In this document: positions 41,186 through 52,752 of the stretch, one piece after another
How positions within the stretch are numbered: the stretch's first letter is position 1
Layout: every line of letters starts with the position of its first letter
Assembly (NCBI GenBank): GCA_017656235.1
Contig: JACDOF010000002.1
Coordinates: forward strand, 1-64,000
Reading direction: 5' to 3'
DNA: 64,000 nt
Source: Brevibacillus sp.
GTDB lineage: Bacteria; Bacillota; Bacilli; Brevibacillales; Brevibacillaceae
The notes under the pieces: generated by a model
Seen by the model: the letters and a program-made list of their open reading frames with translations, nothing else
Told to the model about the DNA's origin: nothing
The model's database searches: none
Program-made: the position numbers and the translations under genes

Positions 41186-41782
41186 TTGGTCACCATCGCT
41201 GCAGCAATTGTACAGCCTGCGTCCACACTGGCTTTGAAGGAATGGGCCGTTGCCGTAAAAGCTTTGGGAGAAGGCAAGCAGATCATTACGGTGCGCAAAG
41301 GCGGGCTTTACGAGGAGACACGTGAGTTCGTTCTGGAGCGCGATACATTTTATCTGTATCCAACCTATGAACACCAAAAACCGGAGATGATCAAACCGGC
41401 GTATCACGCTGATCTGGAAGCGACGCTTAAGGAGTGGAGCCCTGACCGGGAGAAGGTCGCCATTCGCTATTTCGCCCACGTCACCGATGATGTGGAATTG
41501 CTGGATGAAGCCAAACTGCGCTCGCTTCATCCCTACCATATCTGGACGGAGGACTTTGCCGACGTCCGCCTGCACTGGAAGAAGAAAAAACCGCTGCATA
41601 TCTTGTTCGCCCGCGTCTACCGGCTGCACCAGCCGGTGGAAATCGCGATTGCCGACGAGTACAAGGGCTGCAAATCATGGCACCATCTGCTCGAAGAGAT
41701 TCCGCAGAGCGATTTTTCACCGGTACTCTCGGATGAGGAGTATCAGGCAAAGCGCTCGGAGATCATCAATGTACTTCGGTAA
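41186..41782 (+). CDS. DUF1802 family protein
   Basis: About 198 residues. The pattern TLALKEWAVAVKALGEGKQIITVRKGGLYEE near the N-terminus and FLLYPTYEHQ-like FYLYPTYEHQ are typical of DUF1802, a soluble family with no known role. No ATG is available near the start. TTG 41186 touches the GGAG site directly; ATC or ATT codons 9-20 bases after GGAG are better spaced but rare. I keep TTG with doubt. It stands alone between pckA and the suf operon. Confidence 0.75.
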   Translation: MVTIAAAIVQPASTLALKEWAVAVKALGEGKQIITVRKGGLYEETREFVLERDTFYLYPTYEHQKPEMIKPAYHADLEATLKEWSPDREKVAIRYFAHVTDDVELLDEAKLRSLHPYHIWTEDFADVRLHWKKKKPLHILFARVYRLHQPVEIAIADEYKGCKSWHHLLEEIPQSDFSPVLSDEEYQAKRSEIINVLR

Positions 41783-41906
41783 AACGGAGGCCTCCAGGGG
41801 GCCTTCTTTCATGCATGGCGGCTGGCAAGGAGCGGAACACCGCGGTGTACGTTCCCGCATATAAAGTAAACATAAGCATTTAAAAAATACTGAAATAGGA
41901 TTTACG

Positions 41907-41935
41907 TTGATTTATAATTATTCTTATACTACAAT
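41907..41935 (+). promoter_or_regulatory. Promoter of the suf operon
   Basis: TTGATT (41907-41912), 17 bases, TACAAT (41930-41935). The start point would lie near 41942, inside the direct repeat ATTGAGAATG (41940-41949 and 41951-41960). Confidence 0.65.
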
Positions 41936-41963
41936 AGTAATTGAGAATGGATTGAGAATGAAT

Positions 41964-42006
41964 GGCTGCTGATGGGAATACTAGCTGCTGTTGATCCACA
42001 GCAGCC
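41964..42006 (+). ncRNA. Structured sufC leader with two mutually exclusive hairpins
   Basis: CAGCAGC (41999-42005) can pair either with the near copy in GCTGCTGT (41984-41991, loop TGATCC) or with the far copy in GGCTGCTG (41964-41971). The near hairpin has eight perfect pairs, including ACAGCAGC. Only one can form at a time. No T-run follows, so it is not a plain terminator. Confidence 0.5.
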
Positions 42007-42049
42007 TTTGCCGCAATCCTGATTACTTACACAAATGGAGGAATGTTGG

Positions 42050-42838
42050 ATGTCTGGCGTACCGCACCTGCAAATAAAAAATCTTCGTGCGAAGGTAGAA
42101 GATAAGGAGATTCTCAAAGGTCTCTCCTTGGAAATCAAGGGCGGCGAGGTACATGCGATCATGGGGCCGAACGGAACCGGTAAATCGACGCTCGCTTCTA
42201 CGCTTATGGGTCATCCCAAGTACGAAGTGACGGAAGGCGAGGTCATCTTTAACGGCGAAGACCTGCTGGAAATGGAAGTGGACGAGCGCGCTCGCGCCGG
42301 CCTGTTTTTGGCCATGCAGTATCCGTCCGAAATCACCGGAGTGACCAACTCCGACTTCATCCGTTCTGCCATTAACGCCCGCCGCGGCGAAGGAAACGAA
42401 ATCTCGCTGATGAAGTTCATCCGCGAAATGGATAAACAGATGGCTCTGCTTGAGATGGACGAGGCATTCGCCCACCGCTATCTCAACGAAGGGTTTTCCG
42501 GTGGCGAGAAGAAGCGCAATGAAATCCTGCAGATGATGATGTTGAAACCCAGCCTCTGTATTCTGGACGAGATCGATTCCGGTCTGGACATCGACGCGCT
42601 GAAGATCGTTGCCAAAGGGGTTAACGAGATGCGCTCGGAAGATCGGGCATTTTTGATCATCACCCACTATCAGCGCCTGCTCAACTACATCAAGCCTGAC
42701 TTTGTGCACGTGATGATGCAGGGCCGGATCGTCAAATCGGGCGGACCGGAGCTGGCAGAGCGTCTGGAAGCGGAAGGCTACGACTGGATCAAGGAAGAAC
42801 TCGGCATTGAAGACGAAACGGTTCATGCCGGTGTTTAG
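42050..42838 (+). CDS. sufC: Fe-S cluster assembly ATPase SufC
   Basis: ABC-type ATPase of 262 residues that works with SufB and SufD as the scaffold complex for iron-sulfur clusters in the cytoplasm. Walker [10 protein letters not shown] (near 38), the Q-loop LAMQYPSEI, signature [11 protein letters not shown] and Walker [16 protein letters not shown] are intact. The ATG at 42050 follows GGAGG by eight bases; the upstream in-frame ATG is poorer. It is first in sufC-D-S-U-B, the order of Bacillus, where the operon is essential. Confidence 0.97.
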   Translation: MSGVPHLQIKNLRAKVEDKEILKGLSLEIKGGEVHAIMGPNGTGKSTLASTLMGHPKYEVTEGEVIFNGEDLLEMEVDERARAGLFLAMQYPSEITGVTNSDFIRSAINARRGEGNEISLMKFIREMDKQMALLEMDEAFAHRYLNEGFSGGEKKRNEILQMMMLKPSLCILDEIDSGLDIDALKIVAKGVNEMRSEDRAFLIITHYQRLLNYIKPDFVHVMMQGRIVKSGGPELAERLEAEGYDWIKEELGIEDETVHAGV

Positions 42839-42859
42839 GCGAAAGGTGGGTGTAATGGG

Positions 42860-45808
<2,949 letters not shown>

Positions 45809-45837
45809 CCCCCGATTGCACAAAGGAGTGAATCAAC

Positions 45838-47235
45838 ATGGCAAAAAAAGCCCCTGAACTGCAGGAATATCAGTACGGCTTTCACGATCCGGACGTTTCG
45901 GTGTTCCGGACCAAGAAGGGCTTGACGCGTGAAATCGTCGAAGAGATTTCCCGCATTAAAGGCGAACCGGAGTGGATGTTGGAGTTCCGCTTGAAGGCTC
46001 TGGAGATTTTTCAACGGATGCCGCTGCCCACGTGGGGCGGCAAGCTGGACGATCTCAACTTCGACGAGATCACCTACTACGTCAAACCTTCGGAAAAACA
46101 GGGACGCAGCTGGGATGAAGTACCTGCGGAGATCAAGGCGACCTTTGACAAGCTGGGCATCCCGGAAGCGGAACAGAAGTTCCTTGCGGGTGTATCCGCG
46201 CAGTACGAGTCTGAAGTCGTTTATCACAACATGAAGGAAGACCTGGAGAAGCTGGGTGTCATCTTCTGCGACATGGATACGGCGGTTCGCGAGTATCCCG
46301 AGCTGGTCAAAGAGTATTTCGCCACGGTTATCCCACCGGCGGACAACAAGTTTGCCGCCCTTAACTCGGCGGTTTGGTCGGGCGGTTCGTTCATCTACGT
46401 ACCGAAAGGGGTTAAAGTGGAGACGCCGCTGCAGGCTTACTTCCGGATCAACTCGGAAAACATGGGGCAGTTTGAGCGGACGCTGATCATTGCCGATGAA
46501 GACAGCTTCGTCCACTACGTCGAAGGCTGTACGGCGCCAATCTACAGCACCGACTCGCTGCACTCGGCGGTGGTGGAGATTATCGTCAAGGACCGCGCAC
46601 GCTGCCGCTACACCACGATCCAAAACTGGTCCAACAACGTTTACAATCTGGTAACCAAGCGGGCTGTCGCTTACGCCGATGCCAACATGGAGTGGATCGA
46701 CGGCAACATCGGTTCCAAGTTGACGATGAAATATCCGGCTGTCGTCATGAAAGGGCCGCGGGCAAAAGGGACGGTCCTTTCGATCGCGGTTGCGGGCAAA
46801 GGGCAGCACCAGGATGCCGGTGCCAAGATGATCCACCTCGCGCCGGACTGCACTTCGACCATTGTCTCCAAGTCCTTGTCCCGTGAGGGCGGAAAAGTGA
46901 CCTACCGCGGTCTGGCATCGTTCGGCCGCAAGTCGGAAGGCTCCAAGTCCAACATCAAGTGCGATACGTTGATTCTCGACAAGCTGTCCACGTCCGATAC
47001 GATTCCGTACAACGAGATTCTCAACGACAATGTCACGCTGGAGCATGAGGCGACGGTTTCCAAAGTATCGGAAGACCAGCTGTTCTATCTGATGAGCCGC
47101 GGCTTGAGCGAAGCCGAAGCAACCCAGATGATCGTGATGGGCTTCATTGAGCCGTTTACCAAAGAGCTGCCGATGGAGTACGCCGTGGAGATGAACCGTC
47201 TGATCAAGTTCGAGATGGAAGGCAGTATTGGGTAA
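45838..47235 (+). CDS. sufB: Fe-S cluster assembly scaffold SufB
   Basis: Main scaffold protein of the SUF system, 465 residues. The core beta-helix carries [20 protein letters not shown] and the C-terminal part with [21 protein letters not shown] and [15 protein letters not shown]. Clusters are built here with SufC and SufD and handed to apo-proteins. AAAGGAG precedes the ATG, 29 bases after sufU. It is the last gene of sufCDSUB and is followed by a good terminator. Confidence 0.97.
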   Translation: MAKKAPELQEYQYGFHDPDVSVFRTKKGLTREIVEEISRIKGEPEWMLEFRLKALEIFQRMPLPTWGGKLDDLNFDEITYYVKPSEKQGRSWDEVPAEIKATFDKLGIPEAEQKFLAGVSAQYESEVVYHNMKEDLEKLGVIFCDMDTAVREYPELVKEYFATVIPPADNKFAALNSAVWSGGSFIYVPKGVKVETPLQAYFRINSENMGQFERTLIIADEDSFVHYVEGCTAPIYSTDSLHSAVVEIIVKDRARCRYTTIQNWSNNVYNLVTKRAVAYADANMEWIDGNIGSKLTMKYPAVVMKGPRAKGTVLSIAVAGKGQHQDAGAKMIHLAPDCTSTIVSKSLSREGGKVTYRGLASFGRKSEGSKSNIKCDTLILDKLSTSDTIPYNEILNDNVTLEHEATVSKVSEDQLFYLMSRGLSEAEATQMIVMGFIEPFTKELPMEYAVEMNRLIKFEMEGSIG

Positions 47236-47277
47236 CGGAAGCAAAGAGTAGAAGCAGTGTGTGAAGTGACAGGCACA

Positions 47278-47334
47278 AGAGGTTGATGCCGCCAGCCAGA
47301 TGGCTGCTGACGGTGTCAACCTCTGTTCTTTTCT
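47278..47334 (+). terminator. Terminator of the suf operon
   Basis: AGAGGTTGA / TCAACCTCT, a perfect nine-base outer stem with an inner GCCAGCC / GGCTGC-type hairpin, followed by GTTCTTTTCT. Confidence 0.8.
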
Positions 47335-47426
47335 GTGCAGGATTCATGCCGCCCGTATTTGCGCTCCATCCCAAGGGTTACTTGGCGAAAAAGCACTATT
47401 TCTGATAAAGTTCCTGATAAGGATGC

Positions 47427-47549
47427 GTGTTCAGCAACCGGATCATCGTCATGAAAGATGGACGGATCGTGGATGAGTTCGGCAGTGATCAGATCATGAG
47501 TGAAGCCCGGCACGATTACACGCGCTTGTTAATTGAAGCTGCAGGTTAG
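47427..47549 (+). pseudogene. C-terminal stub of an ABC transporter ATPase
   Basis: In frame from 47427 the translation reads NRIIVMKDGRIVDEFGSDQI and on to HDYTRLLIEAAG, then stops at 47547. This is the classic tail of oligopeptide/dipeptide-type ABC ATPases (IVMKxGxIVE..., HxYTRxLL). An in-frame stop lies just upstream at 47418 and no Walker or signature motif is present. About 40 residues of a 300-residue protein survive, so this is the remnant of a deleted gene. It has no visible start codon or ribosome site. Confidence 0.7.
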
Positions 47550-47577
47550 CCATTTGCCCCTTTTGGATCATCCTTTT

Positions 47578-48939
47578 TTAGACAACAAGTCCTGTCAGCA
47601 ATATGCCGATGGTTTTGCCCCAGATGTTCCAAAACTGCTCAAACGGAAGGGGATTTACCCCTTTACCCAACTCGACCGTGAAGCCGGGGCGGCGATACTC
47701 TTGAATGAACCAATCCCGATATCCGGCGTCACTCTCCACATCGCGGATTGGCAGGTACCCGCTGACTTCCGCAAAGCGGCGTACGATCTGTTCGGCTTCC
47801 GGCGGTTCCAGACCGCGGTAACCCCAATAAATCACTTCCCCCTGGGTATGAAAAGCGATGATCAGGCGAAAGTCGTGGTCCCTTGTAAATTGGGCCATTG
47901 CCTGGGATTCCGGCTCGGAAAGAGGAGCGGGCCCTGGGTAATCGCGCGGAGCCGGGCCGTCCGGAGCACGACGGGCAGCCTCTTCTTCCCAGTTGGCCGG
48001 AAACTGGTCGTTTAAATCGACACCGCGAATGTTGGCTTTCCAACCGCTGAAGCTGCGGGACCCCCCATTGATCGCCAGCACTTCTTCAAAGTACGGGTTG
48101 GCCGGGGTAATGCCTTCGAGTACCAATTCCACTCCGTCTGGATTTACCATCGGCACGATCCAGAGCGAGGTTTGGTTATACAGGGTTGGAATGTGAAACC
48201 TGCCGATCGAACGGTTCTCCGCAAGTGCCTGAGCGTACTCTTCGATGAATTTCATGAGGACGGACGTGGTGATGTATTCATTGGCGTGAAACGATGCGTT
48301 GTAGTGAACTTCTTTCGGACCGACGCCCAGTCTGACCGCAGGGATGCTGCGCCCCAACACCGATTGACCAATTGTTGTCATGGCAAGAAATGGATACTGC
48401 TGGACAAGCGCCTCCAGATCGGCCATCATCTCATCGTACCCGTAATCTTCCCGAGGTATGACGATCTCTCGCGGGAAAGATTCCGGAATGGTCAGGACCT
48501 GACCGATCTGCAGCCGGGTTGGGTCCACACCTGGATTGGCCTCTATCAGCCGTTGGAGACTGATGTCAAACGAACGGGCAATCCGATACAGCGTATCCCC
48601 AGGCTGTACGACGTACTGGCGCATCGTTCGGCGCGGAATGTAGACAATTTCGCCGGGGACGATCTGCGATGGATTCTCAATCTGGGGATTGGCTGCCAAC
48701 AGTGCTGTGATGCTGATGCGGAAGCGCTGGGCAATCCGGTACATCGTGTCACCAGGGCGGATGACGTAGCGAAACGTTTGGGCAGGCTGTCCGGTGTCGG
48801 GAATCTCGATCACCTGGCCGGGAAAGATCAGATCCGGCTGTGTGATTTGTGGGTTGGCAGCCAGCAGATCGCGAAGGGGCAGCCCAAATCGAGCGGCAAT
48901 CGCATACAGGGTATCTCCAAATTGAATGATGTAGCGCAC
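47578..48939 (-). CDS. M14 zinc carboxypeptidase with three N-terminal LysM domains
   Basis: 453 residues. Three LysM peptidoglycan-binding modules (about 2-46, 56-102, 109-153), each with the GDTLYxIAxRF pattern, precede an M14 domain. The zinc site is HANE in NASFHANEYITT (near 220) plus the histidine in RLIIAFHTQGE; the catalytic glutamate is in FTVELGKGVNP. It resembles gamma-D-glutamyl-diaminopimelate endopeptidase I (Lysinibacillus ENP1, Bacillus YqgT), which cuts wall peptides. There is no signal peptide, the protein starts straight in LysM 1. GGAGG lies before the ATG at 48939. Confidence 0.93.
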   Translation of the reverse strand: MRYIIQFGDTLYAIAARFGLPLRDLLAANPQITQPDLIFPGQVIEIPDTGQPAQTFRYVIRPGDTMYRIAQRFRISITALLAANPQIENPSQIVPGEIVYIPRRTMRQYVVQPGDTLYRIARSFDISLQRLIEANPGVDPTRLQIGQVLTIPESFPREIVIPREDYGYDEMMADLEALVQQYPFLAMTTIGQSVLGRSIPAVRLGVGPKEVHYNASFHANEYITTSVLMKFIEEYAQALAENRSIGRFHIPTLYNQTSLWIVPMVNPDGVELVLEGITPANPYFEEVLAINGGSRSFSGWKANIRGVDLNDQFPANWEEEAARRAPDGPAPRDYPGPAPLSEPESQAMAQFTRDHDFRLIIAFHTQGEVIYWGYRGLEPPEAEQIVRRFAEVSGYLPIRDVESDAGYRDWFIQEYRRPGFTVELGKGVNPLPFEQFWNIWGKTIGILLTGLVV

Positions 48940-49112
48940 GAGACACTCCTCCTGCTTCCATTCCTGTTATCAGCCTATTCGGCAGGTAACTGTCCAGTGA
49001 GGATTGTTTCTTTTCACCTGTTGAGGGAACGATGCGCTGTCTTTCCAGTATTCGCGGGTTGAGACTGATTGCAGGGCGTACCTATAATGGTTAAGGGAAA
49101 GGAGGAAGTTGC

Positions 49113-49760
49113 ATGAAGAGAACTTTCGTCATCCCTTTCTTCTTCGTTTTCTTCCTGACGGCCGGATGGCTGCTTCCATTGGAGCAGGCAGAAGCTGCAC
49201 CAACCCTTAAAGTGGGAAGTCAGAGCGGGGATGTATGGGATTTGCAGTTTCGCCTAAAGGTGCTTGATTTCTACACCGCTGGAATGGATGGCGTCTTTGG
49301 CCAGCACACAGCACAGGCTGTACGGCGGTTTCAATATCAGTATGGTTTGCCGGTGGACGGGGTCGTCGGTCCAAAGACATGGAAGATGTTGAAGAAGGTA
49401 TCGGTCAACAAGCGCGAGTTGGACATGCTGGCTCGTGTTGTCCACGGGGAAGCGCGGGGTGAACCGTATGTCGGGCAGGTAGCCGTAGCGGCTGTTGTGA
49501 TGAACCGCGTTCAATCGGCCCAGTTTCCCAATACGGTAGCCGGCGTTATTTTTCAGCCGCGGGCATTTACAGCGGTTGATGACGGTCAGTATTGGCTGAA
49601 GCCCAACCGAACAGCCTACAAGGCGGCCGAGGAAGCCGTGCGCGGCTGGGATCCGACCTACGGAGCCCTCTATTACTTCAATCCGCAGACCGCTACGTCT
49701 TCCTGGATCTGGTCGCGCAAGCAGACGATGAAAGTGGGAAAACACATTTTTGCCGTTTAA
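49113..49760 (+). CDS. Spore cortex-lytic enzyme-like cell wall hydrolase (SleB/YkvT family)
   Basis: 215 residues: a signal peptide (about 1-29, ending AEAA), a peptidoglycan-binding domain 1 (VGSQSGDVWDLQFRLKVLDFYT and GVVGPKTWKML, 35-95), then a hydrolase-2 domain (LARVVHGEARGEPYVGQVAVAAVVMNR and YYFNPQTATSSW). The glutamate in HGEARGE is the likely catalytic residue of this lytic transglycosylase-type family. At 215 residues it is nearer to YkvT than to full-length SleB. AAAGGAGG precedes the ATG. Role probably in cortex or wall turnover. Confidence 0.92.
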   Translation: MKRTFVIPFFFVFFLTAGWLLPLEQAEAAPTLKVGSQSGDVWDLQFRLKVLDFYTAGMDGVFGQHTAQAVRRFQYQYGLPVDGVVGPKTWKMLKKVSVNKRELDMLARVVHGEARGEPYVGQVAVAAVVMNRVQSAQFPNTVAGVIFQPRAFTAVDDGQYWLKPNRTAYKAAEEAVRGWDPTYGALYYFNPQTATSSWIWSRKQTMKVGKHIFAV

Positions 49761-49811
49761 AACAGCATATACAGAGGGAACGAAGAAAAGAGACGATGTT
49801 GTTGGTGTCAA

Positions 49812-49856
49812 AGGGGCTTTCCCAATAGTAGATAATATCTACTGGGGAAAGCCCCT
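49812..49856 (+). terminator. Terminator of the SleB-like gene
   Basis: AGGGGCTTTCCC / GGGAAAGCCCCT with a second inner pair AGTAGAT / ATCTACT; nearly continuous 20-base hairpin. Confidence 0.8.
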
Positions 49857-49943
49857 CTTCATATTGATTTATGCACTTGATGTCACATGTTTCGTTTTGA
49901 AAAAAGGTTTATCCGGCCTTCTGTTCTGGCCCCTTCAGCACGT

Positions 49944-49990
49944 GCACACGAGTGGGGCGTTTTTTCTCGCTCACTGCCGGTGGCTCGCCA
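49944..49990 (+). repeat. Degenerate trace of the dispersed repeat
   Basis: The stretch from GAGTGGGGCG through TCGCTCACTGCCGGTGGC matches 112-155 (GTGGGGCGTTTTTCGCGCTC, then GCTTCCGGTGGC) with few changes, but the rest of the unit is missing. It lies in the gap before yuaF. Confidence 0.55.
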
Positions 49991-50081
49991 GAATTCCCTA
50001 GAAAGCGAAACCTTCGATGGAAATGAACGTAATACATACGGAAGAATATTCAGAAATAGTAACAAAAAGGAGGGGGTGTGC

Positions 50082-50612
50082 TTGGCTTGGCTTGATACGC
50101 TCTTTCTCGTCTGCATCGGGGTTGGACTGGTCTATGCATTTACTACGCTCTTTTTGGGCGATGCAGCCGGAGATTTGCTGGAAGGGCTGGAAATCCCGAT
50201 GCTGCAGCCGATCACGTTGGTCAGCGGGTTGGCCGCTTTTGGCGGGTGCGGGTTTTTGTTGAAGAGGCTCACGGAGTTCTCTGATTGGCTGATTTTCGGC
50301 TTGGCGGTGATCGGTGGGGGCGTGATTGCTGTGGCCGCTTACTTTATCTGGGTGGAACCGATGAAGGATGCAGAGACGTCCACCGGTTTTTCCATCAACG
50401 ACCTGGTTGGCCGTACAGGAGAAGTGCTCACGGGGATTCCTGCCTCCGGTGTGGGCGAGGTCCTGATTACAATGGTTAACGGAACGACCAACCATGTTGC
50501 CGCTTCTTGGCATGAGCAGGAGATTGCAGAAGGAACGAAAGTCATCGTGGCGGAAGTGAGAGACCACGTTCTATTCGTGGTGCCATTTGATGAAGAAAAG
50601 GAGAGGGGATAG
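50082..50612 (+). CDS. yuaF: NfeD-like membrane protein YuaF
   Basis: About 176 residues. Three hydrophobic helices (about 3-25, 38-60, 68-92) are followed by a soluble beta-barrel (OB-fold, NfeD type) from about 105: NDLVGRTGEVLTGIPASGVGEV. NfeD proteins pair with flotillin/stomatin genes, and YuaF precedes floT in Bacillus, exactly as here. The start is TTG 50082, eight bases after GGAGG; GTG 50076 is closer. It ends two bases before the floT GTG. Role: organisation of membrane microdomains together with flotillin. Confidence 0.88.
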   Translation: MAWLDTLFLVCIGVGLVYAFTTLFLGDAAGDLLEGLEIPMLQPITLVSGLAAFGGCGFLLKRLTEFSDWLIFGLAVIGGGVIAVAAYFIWVEPMKDAETSTGFSINDLVGRTGEVLTGIPASGVGEVLITMVNGTTNHVAASWHEQEIAEGTKVIVAEVRDHVLFVVPFDEEKERG

Positions 50613-50613
50613 C

Positions 50614-52194
50614 GTGACTGAACCGACCATTTTTTACACGGTGGTAGGAGTTGCAGCGGTCATCGTCATACTGGGGATTGCTTTTTGGGCCAGGTACAAG
50701 ACCGTGGGAGCGGACGAGGCCATGATCGTCACCGGGAGCTTCCTGGGAACAAAAAACGTGCTGACGGATGAATCGGGACGCAAAATGAAGATCGTTCGCG
50801 GTGGCGGTGCCTTTATTTTGCCAATTTTCCAGCAGGCTAACTTTCTCAGTCTGCTTTCGCACAAGTTGGATGTCTCCACACCGGAGGTTTACACGGAGCA
50901 AGGGGTGCCGGTAATGGCAGACGGTGTAGCGATCATCAAGGTGGGCAGCACGATTGAAGACATTGCCACGGCTGCCGAACAGTTCATGGGCAAGTCAGAT
51001 GAGGCGCTCAAATCGGAAGCGCAGGAAGTGCTTGAAGGCTACCTGCGGGCCATTCTCGGCAGCATGACAGTAGAAGAGATCTATAAGAACCGGGAGCGCT
51101 TCGCCCAGGAGGTACAAGCCGTCGCAGCAAAAGATTTGAAGAAAATGGGCCTATCCGTAGTCAGCTTCACCATCAAGGACGTCCGGGACAAAAACGGCTA
51201 CCTGGCTGCGCTGGGGATTCCGCAAATCGCCGCCGTTAAGCGGGATGCGACCATCTCCCAGGCGGAAGCGGACAAGGAAGCGCGGATCAGGCAGGCCAGA
51301 GCGGAAGAGGAGGCGCGCAAGGCGGAACTGCTGAAAGAGACCAATATCGCCGAAGCCGAAAAGGAAAAAGAGCTGAAAGTGGCAGCCTTTAAGGAAGAAC
51401 AGGATCGTGCGCGTGCGTCTGCTGACCAGGCTTACAAGCTGCAGGAAGCCGTGACCAAGCAGCAGGTAACCGAAGAGGAAATGAAGATTGAGCTCGTCCG
51501 CAAACAGAAGGAAATTGAACTGGAGGAAAAAGAGATTCTGCGCCGCGAACGGCAGTACGATGCCGAGGTGAAGAAGAAGGCGGATGCTGACCGATACGCT
51601 GTTGAGCAGGCGGCAGAGGCAGAGAAAGCGAAGAAAATGCGTGAAGCGGACGCGCTGAAGTATCGGATCGAAGCGGAAGCAAAAGCGCAAGCGGAACAGA
51701 AACGCCTGGAAGGATTGGCGATCGCGGAAGCGGAAAAGGCCAAAGGTGCATCGGAAGCGGAAGTGATCCGACTCAAGCTGGAAGCGGAAGCAGAGGGGAA
51801 AGAGAAGCTGGCCGAAGCGTTCGAGAAGTTTGGTCAGGCGGCCGTTCTCGACATCATTGCCAAGATGCTGCCGGAGTTGGCGGAGAAAGTGGCGGAGCCG
51901 ATCAAGGCGATCGACAAGGTAACCGTGATCGACACAGGCGGCGGCCTGGGAGACGGAATCAACCGGCTCAGTACCAATGTGACCAAGCTGATGTCGCAAA
52001 TGCCGGAAATGCTCAAAGACGTATCCGGCATCGACATGAACGAGATGATCAAACAGTTCATGACTGGCAGCCAAGGCAGTTCGGCTTTGCCGATCCCGGC
52101 AGGAGCCTCTACCGGAGTACCGCAGGGTGCATCAACGTCAGCGGGAACGGCGGCTGTTGAGGCAAAACCGGGTACAGGCGGAGAGCAGGTCTAG
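50614..52194 (+). CDS. floT: Flotillin
   Basis: 526 residues, close to FloT (YuaG) of Bacillus subtilis. One N-terminal membrane segment (about 5-27), then the SPFH/band-7 domain (DEAMIVTGSFLGTKNV, RGGGAFILPIFQQANF, LGSMTVEEIYKNRERFAQEV, FTIKDVRDKNGYL). A long coiled coil rich in Glu-Ala repeats follows (about 210-400), and the Gly/Ala/Thr-rich tail ends the protein. It scaffolds functional membrane microdomains. The GTG at 50614 follows AAGGAGAGGGG and lies two bases after yuaF. No yuaI homologue follows. Confidence 0.96.
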   Translation: MTEPTIFYTVVGVAAVIVILGIAFWARYKTVGADEAMIVTGSFLGTKNVLTDESGRKMKIVRGGGAFILPIFQQANFLSLLSHKLDVSTPEVYTEQGVPVMADGVAIIKVGSTIEDIATAAEQFMGKSDEALKSEAQEVLEGYLRAILGSMTVEEIYKNRERFAQEVQAVAAKDLKKMGLSVVSFTIKDVRDKNGYLAALGIPQIAAVKRDATISQAEADKEARIRQARAEEEARKAELLKETNIAEAEKEKELKVAAFKEEQDRARASADQAYKLQEAVTKQQVTEEEMKIELVRKQKEIELEEKEILRRERQYDAEVKKKADADRYAVEQAAEAEKAKKMREADALKYRIEAEAKAQAEQKRLEGLAIAEAEKAKGASEAEVIRLKLEAEAEGKEKLAEAFEKFGQAAVLDIIAKMLPELAEKVAEPIKAIDKVTVIDTGGGLGDGINRLSTNVTKLMSQMPEMLKDVSGIDMNEMIKQFMTGSQGSSALPIPAGASTGVPQGASTSAGTAAVEAKPGTGGEQV

Positions 52195-52237
52195 GAGCCG
52201 AACGGCTGCCATTGCAGCAGTGGAGACAGGTGGGAGC

Positions 52238-52280
52238 GCCCGGCTGCTTGCGCAGGATTGCAGAGAAGAATCAGCCGGGC
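52238..52280. repeat. Inverted repeat between the floT and JAMM gene ends
   Basis: GCCCGGCTG (52238-52246) and CAGCCGGGC (52272-52280), perfect nine-base arms with a 25-base loop that runs into the end of the JAMM gene. There is no T-run on either side; it could be a weak or Rho-type stop between convergent genes. Confidence 0.5.
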
Positions 52281-52717
52281 AGTATCTCGTACGGACGAAG
52301 GAAAAAGGAGCCATCCACCCACTGATACGCACGCAGCACGGGAGTCTGTCCGGAAAAGGACAGGATCCAGTAGCTGAGCTGCGGATAATGCCAGTTGGCA
52401 GCATCGACGGAGGAGGGGATCGCTGCCGTCGAGGGATGGGTATGCAGGACGCCCAGCCAGCAGTGTCCCTCCTGCCCGATGCAGGCCAGTGCCTCAATCA
52501 ATTCGGGACCGCTCCAGCGAAACGAGTGTCGGTCTCCTCCCGCGGGGGAAGCGGGATGATGCCTGGTGATCCGGCTTCCCCAACCCGCAAGCAAGGCGGT
52601 ATACTCGTTTGGCAGCGCCTCTCGCCCTTCGGCGACGAGGCGTTTTACTACTTTCCCCTCCATTTGTAGTTTGGTATGCTTATTCGCAAAGGGTTCACCC
52701 AATACGGCGGGGAACAT
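52271..52717 (-). CDS. JAMM/MPN+ metallopeptidase-like protein (M67 family)
   Basis: 148 residues. The JAMM zinc motif is complete: HTHPSTAAIPSSVD gives H-x-H-P, six residues, S-x-x-D (near 91-104), and a glutamate upstream in LPNEYTALLAG (near 39) supplies the general base. Bacterial proteins of this kind cut sulfur-carrier or ubiquitin-like proteins, or small peptides; no ThiS/MoaD-like partner is next to it. The ATG at 52717 has GGGGGGAAG in front; ATG 52660 would cut off the N-terminus. It is convergent to floT and divergent from the DUF72 gene 35 bases away. Confidence 0.8.
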   Translation of the reverse strand: MFPAVLGEPFANKHTKLQMEGKVVKRLVAEGREALPNEYTALLAGWGSRITRHHPASPAGGDRHSFRWSGPELIEALACIGQEGHCWLGVLHTHPSTAAIPSSVDAANWHYPQLSYWILSFSGQTPVLRAYQWVDGSFFLRPYEILPG

Positions 52718-52752
52718 CTGACTTCCCCCCTATTACGTGAGGTTGTATAGAG

